Source of the DNA: Chitinophagaceae bacterium
GTDB lineage: Bacteria > Bacteroidota > Bacteroidia > Chitinophagales > Chitinophagaceae
Direction of reading: 5' to 3'
DNA length: 64,000 bases
NCBI GenBank assembly: GCA_016703625.1
Contig: JADJBP010000011.1
Coordinates: 1 to 64,000, forward strand
This document shows, piece after piece, positions 31,758-41,785 of this stretch (position 1 is its first letter; the number at the start of each line of letters is the position of its first letter). The notes beneath the pieces are model-generated. The model did not search any database. It was not told the DNA's origin and saw only the letters and a program-made list of their open reading frames with translations. The position numbers and the translations under genes were made by a program.

Positions 31758-34700
31758 TTATGCATGTGCTTTTTCTTCCTTCTTCTCCAGGCCATGACCT
31801 TCTTCCACCCCAATATGCCTTTCCGTATTTCTCACTTTTGCCAGGTAACTTACGTTAGGCAATACGTGCAACTGCTCCATCACATAGAAAGAACGGTTTT
31901 TCTGCTCTTCATGCCTGATCTTATATACATCACTTTGTTTATCATTAACATTACCAAAGCTGATGGCGTGTGTAGGACAGGCCTGCATACAGGCAACTTT
32001 TACATTGCGTACCAGTTTGGGGTCCTGGTTCTTTTTGGCTTCCAGCTTACTCTCCTGTAAACGCTGTACACAGAATGAACATTTTTCAATCACACCCCTG
32101 GAACGAACGGTAACATCGGGATTCAAAACCATCCTGGTAAGGTCATCGTTCATCTGCAATACAGATTCATCCATGTATGTACCCACCATCGGGTTCATAT
32201 TATCTTTAAAGCTGTCGGCTCCTGTATAATCAAGCCAGTTAAAACGGCGTACTTTATAAGGACAGTTGTTTGCACAATATCTTGTACCGATACAACGGTT
32301 ATAGGTCATTTGGTTTAGGCCTTCGCTGCTGTGGTTTGTTGCAGCAACAGGGCAAACATTTTCGCAGGGTGCATTATCGCAATGCTGGCAAAGCATAGGT
32401 TGAAAAACCACATCCGGGTTTTCCAGGTCGCCGGTAAAATAGCGGTCAATCCGCAGCCAGTGCATTTCATGTGCACGCTGAACCTGCATTTTACCCACCA
32501 CGCTCACATTATTTTCGGCTGTACAGGCAACTACGCAGGCGCTGCAACCGGTACAGGTATTCAGGTCAATGCTCATGCCCCATTTAATACCCGGCTTATC
32601 AAAATCGGGATACATGGTAGCATCTTTCACAAAATCCTTGCTGCCTTCAATGGTGATCATTTCCCGCTCTTTGGTTACGTCTGCCAGTATAGCTGTTGGT
32701 TTGGCAACAAAACTTTTAAGATTGGTTTCATAAATAACAGGCCGGCTTTCGGTAAATCCATGCACCTGGGTTTGTGCCAATGGATATTTTTTGCCTGTCT
32801 TTTCTATTGTTGCTGTTGCAGTATAATTATTGGTTCCGTTAAAACCGATCATCGGGTAAACATTCTTACCTGCGCCATTGGCAGATTTTCCGATCAGGTT
32901 TGCTGTTTCCTCTTTTTTCCCGCTTTCTCTTCCATATCCAACAGCCAGGGCAATGGTAGCCGCATTCATACCGGGTATAACGATCACGGTTAGCTCCAGT
33001 GATTTGCCGTTTACGGTTATTTTTACAACCGGTTTTTCAGGATGCACTTCGTAATCACTTTGATTACCCCCTTCCTGGTTCATAACATCAAGGCCTAACA
33101 ATGATTTAGCCATTGCCGGGCTCATCATGGCGTAATTGTCCCAGGTTACTTTGGTAATGGGATCGGGTAACTCCTGTAACCATGGATTGTTGGCCTGGCT
33201 TCCGTTACCGATCGATATTTTCTGGTAGAACACCACTTCAACCGGTCCGCCTTTGGCAGTTGCAACTGCTGCAGTTGCTTCGGCTAATTTGGCGCTGTTG
33301 AAAGCCCCGCCACCAACGGGCATTGTTACCGGTTCAACAACTCCATCCTGCAATGCTTTATTATACAGGTCTGCACTGCCCAGCCTGGCATTCCAGAAAG
33401 TTTTAAAATAAGTTTCATAATCATTGACCAAGCTGCCCGCAGCCGAACTCCATTTAATGAGCGAGGTTTGGAAGGGCCTGGTTTTGAACAATGGATTGAT
33501 CGCAGGCTGTATCAAACTGAAATAGCCTGTTTTAGGTTCTGCATCACCCCAGCTTTCGAGCCAATGGTGTGAAGGCAGGATATATTTACACAGCTCGGTT
33601 GTTTCATCCATGGTTCCGTTAAAGGAAACCCCAACAACCTTCGCCAGTCCGTCTTTGAATTTTTTTGCGTCGCTGTAAGAATAAGCCGGGTTCACATCGT
33701 GGATCAACACAGCGCCAACTGCACCTGAATTCATATCTGCAACCAGTTGCACCATATCTGCATCAACCCCGTTTTTGTAGTTGGAGGTCATGGCCCAGTT
33801 GATGGTTTTGCCATTGGCGCCAATGGCTTCATTGATGGCATTTACAATTACCTGGATATTTACATCGTTGCTGCCGCAAACAACCAGGGCATTTCCTCCG
33901 GCTGCTTTTAAATTATCGGCTGCGAGTTTTATGCCATCATTTAATTTTTTATCTGCTAAGGAAGCGGCTGTACCGTTCAAAGCACCTAAAATGGCTGCAG
34001 CAACTGCGCCGGTTTCGGATGGTTTATGGGTAAAACGGTCATCGGCATTGCTTCCGGTCATGCTCATCATGCTTTCAAAATGGAAATGCTTGCTCAGTTC
34101 AGGTTTTTCTCCTGTAACATTCCTGTTTTTTCCATATTGATTACTGAATTCTGTAGGGCTGAGCCAGGTACCCAGGAAATCGGCACCCAGGCTAACAATT
34201 ACTTTTGCATTGTCAAAATGATAGGAAGGGATAGCCCTTTTTCCGTAACAGGCTTCATTGGCCTGTATCATGCCACTGTAGCTGACTGCATCATATTGTA
34301 CATGGCGGCTGCCCGGGTATTTTGCTAAAAATTCTTTTATAATGGCTAAGGTAGATGGCGAGTTTATCGAAGAAGTAAGCAATACAACCGTTTTACCCGC
34401 TATAGCTGTACCAACCATTTTATCAAAAGCATCAAAGCCCGGGATCTCTTTAAACCCCTGGGCGGTTTTTTCCATCGGGTAACGCAGCCTGGTATTATCA
34501 TACAGGTCAAGCACAGAAGCCTGGGCCTGGGCATTGGTTCCACCGTTGGTAATGGTTGATAATTCGTTTCCTTCAATTTTAATGGGCCTGCCGTCTCTTT
34601 GTTTTACTACAACAGAAATGGTATCGCCGCCATTAATATAAGTGGATGCATAATAATTGGCAATACCGGGGATCACATTATCGGGCCTGTTCAAATAAGG

Positions 34701-34931
34701 TACTGCCTTACGTACCGGTACTTCGCAACTGGCTGCTATAGCCGCTGCTGCTGTACTGAAGCCAAGATATTTTAAAAAATCCCTGCGTGGCGGTTTGGCA
34801 TCCAGTATACCTTTATCATCCAGGTCGGCCAAAGGAAGTAATTCTTCCTTAAACTCATTTTTGGTTGATTCCTGAAAACTTTTTGTTTGATTCAGTTCTC
34901 CAAAACTTTGCCAGTACTTTTTATTACTCAT
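31758..34931 (-). CDS. actB: Alternative complex III Fe-S subunit ActB
   Basis: Large periplasmic subunit of 1057 residues, a fusion of a molybdopterin-oxidoreductase-like domain and a four-cluster ferredoxin domain. A variant Tat signal is visible (PRRDFLKYLGFSTAAAAIA, then a Cys). The central part (about 80-740) resembles formate dehydrogenase alpha but the family lacks Mo cofactor. The C-terminal Fe-S part has CTGCSACVVAC, CQHCDNAPCENVCPV, CIGTRYCANNCPY, CSFCVQRL and CMQACP, enough for four clusters. Passes electrons from the membrane subunits to the cytochromes ActA and ActE. Confidence 0.95.
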   Translation of the reverse strand: MSNKKYWQSFGELNQTKSFQESTKNEFKEELLPLADLDDKGILDAKPPRRDFLKYLGFSTAAAAIAASCEVPVRKAVPYLNRPDNVIPGIANYYASTYINGGDTISVVVKQRDGRPIKIEGNELSTITNGGTNAQAQASVLDLYDNTRLRYPMEKTAQGFKEIPGFDAFDKMVGTAIAGKTVVLLTSSINSPSTLAIIKEFLAKYPGSRHVQYDAVSYSGMIQANEACYGKRAIPSYHFDNAKVIVSLGADFLGTWLSPTEFSNQYGKNRNVTGEKPELSKHFHFESMMSMTGSNADDRFTHKPSETGAVAAAILGALNGTAASLADKKLNDGIKLAADNLKAAGGNALVVCGSNDVNIQVIVNAINEAIGANGKTINWAMTSNYKNGVDADMVQLVADMNSGAVGAVLIHDVNPAYSYSDAKKFKDGLAKVVGVSFNGTMDETTELCKYILPSHHWLESWGDAEPKTGYFSLIQPAINPLFKTRPFQTSLIKWSSAAGSLVNDYETYFKTFWNARLGSADLYNKALQDGVVEPVTMPVGGGAFNSAKLAEATAAVATAKGGPVEVVFYQKISIGNGSQANNPWLQELPDPITKVTWDNYAMMSPAMAKSLLGLDVMNQEGGNQSDYEVHPEKPVVKITVNGKSLELTVIVIPGMNAATIALAVGYGRESGKKEETANLIGKSANGAGKNVYPMIGFNGTNNYTATATIEKTGKKYPLAQTQVHGFTESRPVIYETNLKSFVAKPTAILADVTKEREMITIEGSKDFVKDATMYPDFDKPGIKWGMSIDLNTCTGCSACVVACTAENNVSVVGKMQVQRAHEMHWLRIDRYFTGDLENPDVVFQPMLCQHCDNAPCENVCPVAATNHSSEGLNQMTYNRCIGTRYCANNCPYKVRRFNWLDYTGADSFKDNMNPMVGTYMDESVLQMNDDLTRMVLNPDVTVRSRGVIEKCSFCVQRLQESKLEAKKNQDPKLVRNVKVACMQACPTHAISFGNVNDKQSDVYKIRHEEQKNRSFYVMEQLHVLPNVSYLAKVRNTERHIGVEEGHGLEKKEEKAHA

Positions 34932-35023
34932 AATGTTTACCCCAACCCCTTAAAGGGCTTTTATGTGCTATAAAATGATATTATTTTGTATGCTCCAATT
35001 CCCCCATCAGGGGGCAAGGGGGC

Positions 35024-36286
35024 TTAATAGTGACATTTCTGACATTCCGTTCCACCTATCGCTTCAACCGTTACGCTATCCATTTTTTTATCCTTCAGGT
35101 CCTTGTGGAATTTTTCGTAAATGCTGTAAAATTTGTTTCCTGTTTTATTTTCGTTGTCGTAAAAATCAACTTTGGTTTCCCTGTGGCAGTTAACACACCA
35201 TCCCATACTTAAGGTTGAGAACTGGAACACTTCCGGCATTTCCTGGATATTGCCATGGCAGGTCTGGCAATCCTGTTTGCCTACTTTAATGTGCTGGCTA
35301 TGGTTAAAATAAACATGATCGGGCAGGTTGTGGATCTTTATCCATTCAATGGGCTTTGCGCCATCGGGTATACCGTCATTATTGGTATCAGGATTATAGG
35401 ATAGGGTGGTTGGATTCCAGCCTGCATATTCATATAATTTCTGGATCTCGGCCGTGCCGTCAACTGCCGAGCCATCTTCCCTTACCAGCAGATCGGGGCC
35501 TTCGTATTTATTAATGGATTTATGACAGTTCATACAGGTATTTACAGAAGGGATGCCCGCCTGCTTACTGTCCTGTGCACCGCCATGGCAGTACAAACAA
35601 CTGATCTGGTTGGTACCAGCATGTACCTTATGCGAATAAAATATCGGTTGTTCGGGTTGGTAGTTTTGCTGGCGGCCAAGGCCTATAGCTCCATTGATGG
35701 TATAAAAGCCACCAACTGCAAATAACAGCAGGATGCCTGTCATTATATATGCCTTGTTCCTGTAAAAAGGAACCGGTTCAGTACGCCTTACTCCTTCTTT
35801 TTCATCTGATAATTTGCGGAGGTTGCTGTTAACCTGTAATAATATGAATGCAATAAGCGCTAAAACCAGGGTTAAAATGCCAAAAAGCAGTGAATCATCA
35901 GTGGCAGGTGCGGTTACCCCGGTTGGAGCAACTGGCGGGGCCCAATCATCAACATATTTCAGGATCGCATCAACATCCCCCTTTTTTAAACTGGGGAATG
36001 ATGTCATGATCACTTTCCACTTTGTTTTTAATGCTGTTGCATATGGGTCTGCCTGATCAGCAGGATTGGCTATCCACTTGTAGATCCATTCGCCTTGCGG
36101 TACCCTGTCTTTCCAGCCTTTTAAAGCCGGGCCGGTAAAATCCTTATCGATTTTATGGCAGCTTGCGCAGTTTGCTTTGAAAAGCGCTTCCCCATCCTGG
36201 GCAAATGACTGAACATTTATGGACAGTAAAACAACTAAAAAAAAGCTTGTAAAAATGCTGTTAAAGATTTTTCTATAGCGACTCAT
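35024..36286 (-). CDS. actA: Alternative complex III multiheme cytochrome ActA (six heme sites)
   Basis: Cytochrome of 420 residues. After a signal peptide (to SFAQ) a monoheme domain (CASCHKIDKDFTGPALKGW) covers about 30-115. A helix (about 130-150) and a second (about 175-200) lead to the five-heme part: CLYCHGG, CMNCHKS, CQTCHGN, CVNCHRE and CQKCHY. That makes six CxxCH sites; ActA alone is normally pentaheme, so this is the fused N-terminal-cytochrome form common in Bacteroidota. First gene of the operon, with a TATTTTTG promoter box 45 bp upstream. Confidence 0.93.
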   Translation of the reverse strand: MSRYRKIFNSIFTSFFLVVLLSINVQSFAQDGEALFKANCASCHKIDKDFTGPALKGWKDRVPQGEWIYKWIANPADQADPYATALKTKWKVIMTSFPSLKKGDVDAILKYVDDWAPPVAPTGVTAPATDDSLLFGILTLVLALIAFILLQVNSNLRKLSDEKEGVRRTEPVPFYRNKAYIMTGILLLFAVGGFYTINGAIGLGRQQNYQPEQPIFYSHKVHAGTNQISCLYCHGGAQDSKQAGIPSVNTCMNCHKSINKYEGPDLLVREDGSAVDGTAEIQKLYEYAGWNPTTLSYNPDTNNDGIPDGAKPIEWIKIHNLPDHVYFNHSQHIKVGKQDCQTCHGNIQEMPEVFQFSTLSMGWCVNCHRETKVDFYDNENKTGNKFYSIYEKFHKDLKDKKMDSVTVEAIGGTECQKCHY

Positions 36287-36331
36287 ACAGTTATATCGGG
36301 GCTAAAGTGGAAAAATATCCTGATTCGGTTG

Positions 36332-36339
36332 CAAAAATA
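36332..36339 (-). promoter_or_regulatory. -7 box TATTTTTG of the act-cta operon
   Basis: Perfect TAnnTTTG on the minus strand, 45 bp before actA. A TTG 14 bp further upstream is closer than the usual -33 spacing. It is the only clear promoter for the 15-kb operon. Confidence 0.55.
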
Positions 36340-36520
36340 AGGCAGGATACTGACAATATATCAACATTTCAGAATTTTTTTTTTCCTTATCCAGCGTGAG
36401 TTTCAGCGGATTGTATAAAAAACTGTATGGCATTTGTCATGTATTTGTAAAGTGTTTTTTGATTTGAAAATTTTTCCATTTGCGGCATTATTTCACAGGT
36501 TTTTATCCCACTTTTGCCGG

Positions 36521-37378
36521 ATGTTAGAAAAACTGAAAGCCCGGTGGAAGGTTAACAGCATTAACCTGGTGCTTGTAATTGCAACCTTTGCGTTGGGGGG
36601 AAGCCTCTGCGGATATGCCGGGCGAAAAATTTTATTGCTTACCAACCTGGAAAAAGGAGCCCTTTGGGTCATATTATATATTATACTGGTAACCCTGCTG
36701 TGGCCGCTATGTGTTTTGCTGATCAGCATTCCCCTTGGGCAGTTTACATTCTTTAAAAAATATATTTTAAAGATCGCCTCAAAAATGTCGGGGGGCAGTA
36801 AAAAGAGCCCGCAAAAAACCAATATTGCCATTTTTGCAAGTGGTGCAGGAACAAATGCCCAACAGATCATCAATACATTCAGCGGGTCGGCCAATATCCA
36901 TATTGGTTTAATTATATGCAACAAACCCGGTGCCGGGGTGATGGCCATTGCCGGAAAAGCCGGAATCCCAACATTATTAATAGAAAGGGACCGGTTTATG
37001 AACGGTGACCACTATTTACCTGAATTACAAAAACACCATATTGATTTTATAGTGCTGGCAGGATTTTTATGGAAAATGCCTGCTTCCCTGGTACAGGCAT
37101 ATCCAAAAAAGATCATCAACATACATCCGGCACTGTTGCCAAAATATGGCGGCCCCGGAATGTACGGCGCTAAAGTGCATGAAAGCGTAATTGCTTCCCG
37201 CGACAGCGAAAGTGGTATAACCATTCATTATGTAGATGAGCTGTATGATCATGGAGAGATCATCTTCCAGGCAAAGTGTATCGTTGCCCCGGATGATACA
37301 GCAGAAACACTGGCAAAAAAAATTCATGTGCTGGAACATGCCCATTATCCTGAACAGATCGCCGGCATTTTACAATAG
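36521..37378 (+). CDS. purN: DUF6787 membrane segment fused to phosphoribosylglycinamide formyltransferase
   Basis: 285-residue ORF with two parts. Residues 1-90 are a DUF6787-like hydrophobic protein (LEKLKARWKVNSINLVLVIA, then FALGGSLCGYAGRKILLLT and ILVTLLWPLCVLLISIPLGQ) with two or more helices. Residues 100-285 are GAR transformylase, which makes formyl-GAR in purine synthesis: NIAIFASGAGTNAQQII, the catalytic NIHPALLPKYGGPGMYG (Asn, His), and the Asp in the DHGEIIF loop. The linker KMSGGSKKSPQKT has no frame break. In related genomes I expect the two as separate neighbours; here the fusion is in frame. Start chosen at the ATG just after CTTTTGCCGG; upstream codons lack family similarity. 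Confidence 0.8.
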   Translation: MLEKLKARWKVNSINLVLVIATFALGGSLCGYAGRKILLLTNLEKGALWVILYIILVTLLWPLCVLLISIPLGQFTFFKKYILKIASKMSGGSKKSPQKTNIAIFASGAGTNAQQIINTFSGSANIHIGLIICNKPGAGVMAIAGKAGIPTLLIERDRFMNGDHYLPELQKHHIDFIVLAGFLWKMPASLVQAYPKKIINIHPALLPKYGGPGMYGAKVHESVIASRDSESGITIHYVDELYDHGEIIFQAKCIVAPDDTAETLAKKIHVLEHAHYPEQIAGILQ

Positions 37379-37409
37379 CGGCATAAAAGCAAAATTGCCG
37401 TTAAAACAC

Positions 37410-38220
37410 ATGGTTACAAATGCGGTTAATGTTAGTTCCTGTATTTTTACCGAAACTAATTTACGCCTGTTGCAGTCATTTCTAAAAATACTTTTTCTCA
37501 GTTTTTGTATTCTTTGTACTGCCGGCAGGGTAACGGCCCAGCTAACCATTACCGGTACCGTATTTGATTCTTCAAAAAAAAATTATGTTGAAGCCGTACG
37601 CGTGGAAAGCACCGGCGGCCGTTACGCGGTAACCGATTCCATGGGCAGGTATTCCATTACGGTTGCCGAAAATGATTCTCTCCGTTTTATTTACCTGAAT
37701 AAACCCACTCAAAAATTCATTGTAAAAGATATTCCCAATATAAACCAGTTCGATATTTCACTGCGTAAATGTAAAAAGCAGGTACAGCATTTTAAAGGAA
37801 GTGGTGGTATACTCCAGGCATTACCGGGAAGATTCGATCGAAAACCGCCAGGTGTACGGCGATATTTACAATTTCAGGAAACCAACCATACGCACCAGTG
37901 TTTCACCCGGCGGAGCTGTAGGTGCAGATGTGAACGAGATCATCAACATGTTCAGGTTTAAAAGAAATAAACAGCTGAAAAGATTCCAGGCCAGGCTTGA
38001 ACAGCAGGAGCAGGATAAATTTGTAAGTTACCGTTTCAATAAAAAATTTGTGGGCCGGATCACCCAGTTACAGGGAGCTGAACTTGATAGTTTTATGGTA
38101 AGGTATACACCCAGTTATGAATTTGCCAGTATGGCTGATGAGATCACTTTTAATAAGTACATTTTAAATGCTTCTTACGCTTTTAAAATTGAATTATTAA
38201 AGCAGGATGCTAAAAAATAA
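37410..38220 (+). CDS. Exported carboxypeptidase-regulatory-like domain protein, one frameshift
   Basis: Periplasmic or outer-membrane-facing protein, about 269 residues, function unknown. It has a hydrophobic leader (FLKILFLSFCILCTAGRVTA, cleaved near TAQ). A CarboxypepD_reg-like beta-sandwich (ITGTVFDSSKKNYVEAVRVE, then YAVTDSMGRYSITVAEND) follows. At HFK an extra G near 37798 shifts the frame; the continuation reads VVVYSRHYREDSIENRQVYG and ends in an alpha-helical segment with FRFKRNKQLKRFQARLEQQE. This layout is common in Bacteroidota as a stand-alone protein. Confidence 0.78.
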
Positions 38221-38256
38221 AAAAAGAGAAGTACTTTTCATTTTCAAACTACGGTC

Positions 38257-39780
38257 ATGAAAAAACTCTTTTTGATTTCCATTATATTTTTCTCCTTACA
38301 AAGTGCTGCTCAAAATGACAGCCTTCCTTCTTTTGTAAAAGACAGTCTCGATAATTATGTGAACAGGGCTCTTGCCGACTGGCAAATTCCCGGTGTTGCT
38401 GTGGGCATCGTTAAAAACGGTAAAGTGGTGTTGATGAAAGGTTATGGTGTAAAGGAATTAAACGGGGCCAGTAAAGTAGATGAAAATACTTTGTTCATGA
38501 TCGGCAGCAACACCAAAGCTTTTACTGCAACGGCTTTGGCCATGCTTGATGCCCGCAAAAAGTTATCACTCGATGATAAAGTACAAAAATGGCTGCCCGA
38601 TTTTAAAATGGCTGACCCATGGGTTGCCAAAGAAGCCAATATCAGGGACTTATTATGCCATCGCCTGGGATTTGAAACCTTCCAGGGAGATTTTATGTAT
38701 TTCGATTCTGACCTTACTGTTGCTGAAGTAAGAGAAAAAATGGGAAGACTGAAACCCGTGTATGGCTTTCGCAGCAAATGGGGTTATACCAACAGTGCCT
38801 TTTTAACAGCCGGTGAAATTATTCCAAAAGTAACCGGTACATCCTGGGGTGATTATATAACCGAAAATATTTTCAAACCATTGGGTATGAATAACAGCCT
38901 TGCCCTGTCAAAAGACATCAAGACCGCTGCCAACAGGTCCCTGGCACATACCGTAGTTATGGGCGAACTGAGAAAAATTCCTTATGGGAATATTGATAAC
39001 CTGGCACCGGCAGGAAGTATTTCATCATCCGTACTTGATATGAGTAAATGGGTAATGGCACAACTCAATAACGGAAAACTGGAAGGCAAAGAGATCATTC
39101 CCGCATCTGCCATTGGGCAAACAAGAACACCACATTCCATACTGGGCAATGGAGGGCACATGTTCAACAAAGCTCATTTTGCTTTATATGGACTTGGATG
39201 GTTTTTGGACGAATATGCAGGCCGGAAAATTGTGGCGCATACCGGCGGGGTAAATGGTTTTGTAACCAGTGTTTGCCTGGTACCCGAGGAAAAGCTGGGC
39301 ATTATTGTATTAACGAATACGGATGCCAATAACTTTTATGAAGCGCTCCGGAATGAAATAGAAGATGCGTACCTGGGATTGCCTTACCGCAATTACAGCA
39401 AGGTTTATCTTAATTATCAACAGGCCGATGAAAAGGAAAAAGAAAAACAATGGAAGGCTGTAAAGGATTCAATTGCCATGAACCCGGAAACGGAGCTGCC
39501 GCTTACTGCTTATGCAGGCAATTACAGGCATGATGTTTATGGTAACATGAATATCAACATTGAGAACGGTAAACTCATCATGCGGTTCCAACATCACAAG
39601 GGAAGAGATGACACACTGGAACCGCTCGGGGGCAATCGCTTTTTCTGTACATACAGTGATCCTTTATATGGCAGTAAGAAACTGCAATTTACTGTTGAAA
39701 ATAAAATGGTAAGATCAATAACAGTACGGGTGGCCGATTTTGTTGAATTCACACCTTATGAATTTAAAAAAATAAAATAG
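38257..39780 (+). CDS. Exported beta-lactamase-fold serine hydrolase (class C type)
   Basis: Periplasmic hydrolase of 507 residues. A signal peptide (MKKLFLISIIFFSLQSAAQ) precedes the PBP-like domain with all three motifs: S-N-T-K in GSNTKAFTATAL (nucleophile Ser), Y-T-N in WGYTNSAFLTAGE, and H-T-G in IVAHTGGVNGF. The C-terminal lipocalin-like segment (about 410-507, DUF3471 type) ends the protein. Members range from esterases to D-amino peptidases, so the substrate is unknown. One gene of the same family lies at 60506. Confidence 0.87.
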   Translation: MKKLFLISIIFFSLQSAAQNDSLPSFVKDSLDNYVNRALADWQIPGVAVGIVKNGKVVLMKGYGVKELNGASKVDENTLFMIGSNTKAFTATALAMLDARKKLSLDDKVQKWLPDFKMADPWVAKEANIRDLLCHRLGFETFQGDFMYFDSDLTVAEVREKMGRLKPVYGFRSKWGYTNSAFLTAGEIIPKVTGTSWGDYITENIFKPLGMNNSLALSKDIKTAANRSLAHTVVMGELRKIPYGNIDNLAPAGSISSSVLDMSKWVMAQLNNGKLEGKEIIPASAIGQTRTPHSILGNGGHMFNKAHFALYGLGWFLDEYAGRKIVAHTGGVNGFVTSVCLVPEEKLGIIVLTNTDANNFYEALRNEIEDAYLGLPYRNYSKVYLNYQQADEKEKEKQWKAVKDSIAMNPETELPLTAYAGNYRHDVYGNMNINIENGKLIMRFQHHKGRDDTLEPLGGNRFFCTYSDPLYGSKKLQFTVENKMVRSITVRVADFVEFTPYEFKKIK

Positions 39781-39810
39781 AAACGGAAATAAAATTCTTA
39801 AACTGCTTTT

Positions 39811-40490
39811 ATGAACCAGCTGCACAATGAGTTGAAAAAGAATTCCAGTTAGAAAGGCTGATCCTTTTCAGCGATGCTGTTTTTGCCATTGCTATTACCC
39901 TGCTTGTTATAGAACTTAAGGTGCCACATATTGAAAAAGCTGAGCTTACGGAAAAAACCCTTTTGTCAAGACTGGCGCACATGATCCCTGAATTCTTTGG
40001 CTTCATCATCAGCTTCATGTTCATCGGCATTTATTGGACAGTGCATCACCGCCTGTTTGGCTACGTGGTAAACTATACGCCCAAATTATTAAGGCTTAAC
40101 CTGCTTTTATTATTCGCTGTTGCACTAATGCCTTTCAGCTCCGCATTGTACGGCGCGTACCTGATGAAGCACATGCTTACACCGGTGGTTTTTTATACAG
40201 GCAATATTATCCTGTTGGGCTTATTCAACTTTTTCATGTGGAAGCATATCAGCAATCCAAAAAATAAATTGTCAGAAGGGCTAAGCCAGTACGATGCAAA
40301 ATATTTTTCATTCCGGGCTGTAGTGGTTCCTGTAATGTTCACCATTTTTGCATTTGTATATTTGGTGAACCCCCTGATCGCTTCCTGGATGCCCATCTTC
40401 ATTCCACTGGTGATGCGGCTGATCAAAAAACGACACGAGAAAAAGAATAAGAACATCATAAACGAAACAACACAAGAACATGGAACCTGA
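39811..40490 (+). CDS. TMEM175-family potassium channel, one frameshift
   Basis: Six-helix membrane protein (about 226 residues) of the DUF1211/TMEM175 group, K+ channels lacking the usual selectivity filter. From ATG at 39811 (MNQLHNELKK) one A is missing near 39835-39839, after which the frame reads EFQLERLILFSDAVFAIAIT. The F-S-D motif and the isoleucine-rich first helix mark the family. Further helices: IPEFFGFIISFMFIGIYWTV with HHRLFGYV, then LNLLLLFAVALMPFSSAL and later ones. Overlaps the next gene by 11 bp. Confidence 0.85.
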
Positions 40491-41026
40491 ACAACTTAAC
40501 CTGGGGATTGGCCCGGCTTCAACACACACAATTCGGCCCGGGTGTGATCGTTGGCGTTAAATATGCCACTTACCTGATTTCTTTTATTCATCATGGTATT
40601 AAGGAAATAGATAAAACCGATGAACACCTGGATGAGATCATTGCTGAAAATATTACGGCTGAAGTGGAAACTGTTTCTGAGGTTGAACGTTCTTTATTAA
40701 AAATTTTACGGCAGTGGGCCGAGGTAACGGAAATAGTTCCCATTGGTGATAAATGGATCGGCGGCACCATGAGTTTACAGGCTGCCGATAAAACACTTAA
40801 ACCAAAAGAAATTCCCATTGATGATTTCTTTCACAAGATCGTAATGCTTCGTGACCGCCTTCGTGTGCTGGAACAGCATATCAACAGCCACAAAAAACTG
40901 ACCGATGAGGAAAAAGTAAATATCCAGCAATACATTACCCGCTGCTATGGATCACTTACCACCTTTAATGTACTTTTTAAAAATAAAGAGAACTGGTTTG
41001 TTGGTGATAAGGGAAGTAAAGAATAA
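40480..41026 (+). CDS. Small protein with UvrD/PcrA Tudor-like start, one frameshift
   Basis: About 181 residues, not assigned. ATG at 40480 (MEPEQLNLG) must shift frame near 40503 to reach ARLQHTQFGPGVIVGVKYAT. The HTQFGPGVIVGV pattern is like the Tudor-type C-terminal fold of UvrD/PcrA helicases (HxKFGxGxVxxV), which contacts RNA polymerase or DNA. The rest is helical (DDFFHKIVMLRDRLRVLEQH). It overlaps the TMEM175 gene by 11 bp, so the two are probably co-transcribed. Confidence 0.62.
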
Positions 41027-41174
41027 TTTATCCCTTACATACTATTGCCGTAATCAAAAAGAATATACCTGCACCATATGCAGGTATAACCGTTTATACA
41101 TGTACGTAATTCCTGAATGATTACTGTCATCAAACCCATTGCCCGCCATCATTTCCCAGGATCAATGGCTATAC

Positions 41175-41182
41175 TACATTTG
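41175..41182 (+). promoter_or_regulatory. -7 box TACATTTG before the small lipoprotein
   Basis: Perfect TAnnTTTG; the ATG is at 41271, leaving an 80-nt untranslated leader. The 41027-41174 stretch shows nothing else. Confidence 0.45.
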
Positions 41183-41270
41183 CACTGTAATTAATACTAA
41201 TTATCACACCTGGAACCGCAGAATATAGCCCGCAGGGCTGTTAAAAATATAAACCAAAAAATTTTATATC

Positions 41271-41591
41271 ATGAAAAAGTTATTGATCATAGCCGCTGTT
41301 GCTTTTTTATACATCGGTTGCGCCAAAGTGGATGTAAGTCCTGGTACAAACCAGGCTGCCGTAACAACAGCCAATACATCAGAAGCCAGTCAAATACTGC
41401 CACCCACAGGTTATTATACCATTACCAATACTGAAACAGATTGGGGAATTGTGGAGTACAGGATCCAGTATACCGACTGTAACGGAAAATACCAGGATAT
41501 CCCGTTATTGATGCAGGAAAGCATTACCCTTTGCCTGGAAAATGGTAAGGCTGAAACCAATTTTGCGCATACGATTGAAAAAGTGAAATGA
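41271..41591 (+). CDS. Small lipoprotein, unknown
   Basis: 106 residues with a lipobox (LIIAAVAFLYIGC) and a mature part of about 87 residues. This includes a Thr/Ala linker and a likely beta-rich domain (YYTITNTETDWGIVEYRIQY). Two later cysteines (DCNGK, LCLENG) may pair. No family recognised. Own promoter and terminator-like hairpin. Confidence 0.72.
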   Translation: MKKLLIIAAVAFLYIGCAKVDVSPGTNQAAVTTANTSEASQILPPTGYYTITNTETDWGIVEYRIQYTDCNGKYQDIPLLMQESITLCLENGKAETNFAHTIEKVK

Positions 41592-41604
41592 TACCGGCTT
41601 ACCG

Positions 41605-41670
41605 GGGAGTATGTTATAACCAGTGTTTGCAGTTCATTAACTGTATTTCATAAAGGATATGCATACTCCC
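41605..41670 (+). terminator. Possible terminator with a long loop
   Basis: GGGAGTATG (41605-41613) pairs perfectly with CATACTCCC (41662-41670), followed by TTTTTATTTA; the 48-nt loop is long for an intrinsic terminator. Confidence 0.5.
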
Positions 41671-41785
41671 TTTTTATTTACGGTTAGTCCCGTTATAAAT
41701 CAGCTTTGGCCCAAAATATGATCGCTGTTTTCATAAACTCTGCATATATTTAAAAAACAATCCCTCCGTTTTTTAAATAACAGCC

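Noticed and set aside
32331..32993. Plus-strand ORF of 220 residues inside actB
   Set aside because: Antisense shadow of the Cys-rich Fe-S region; no family features.
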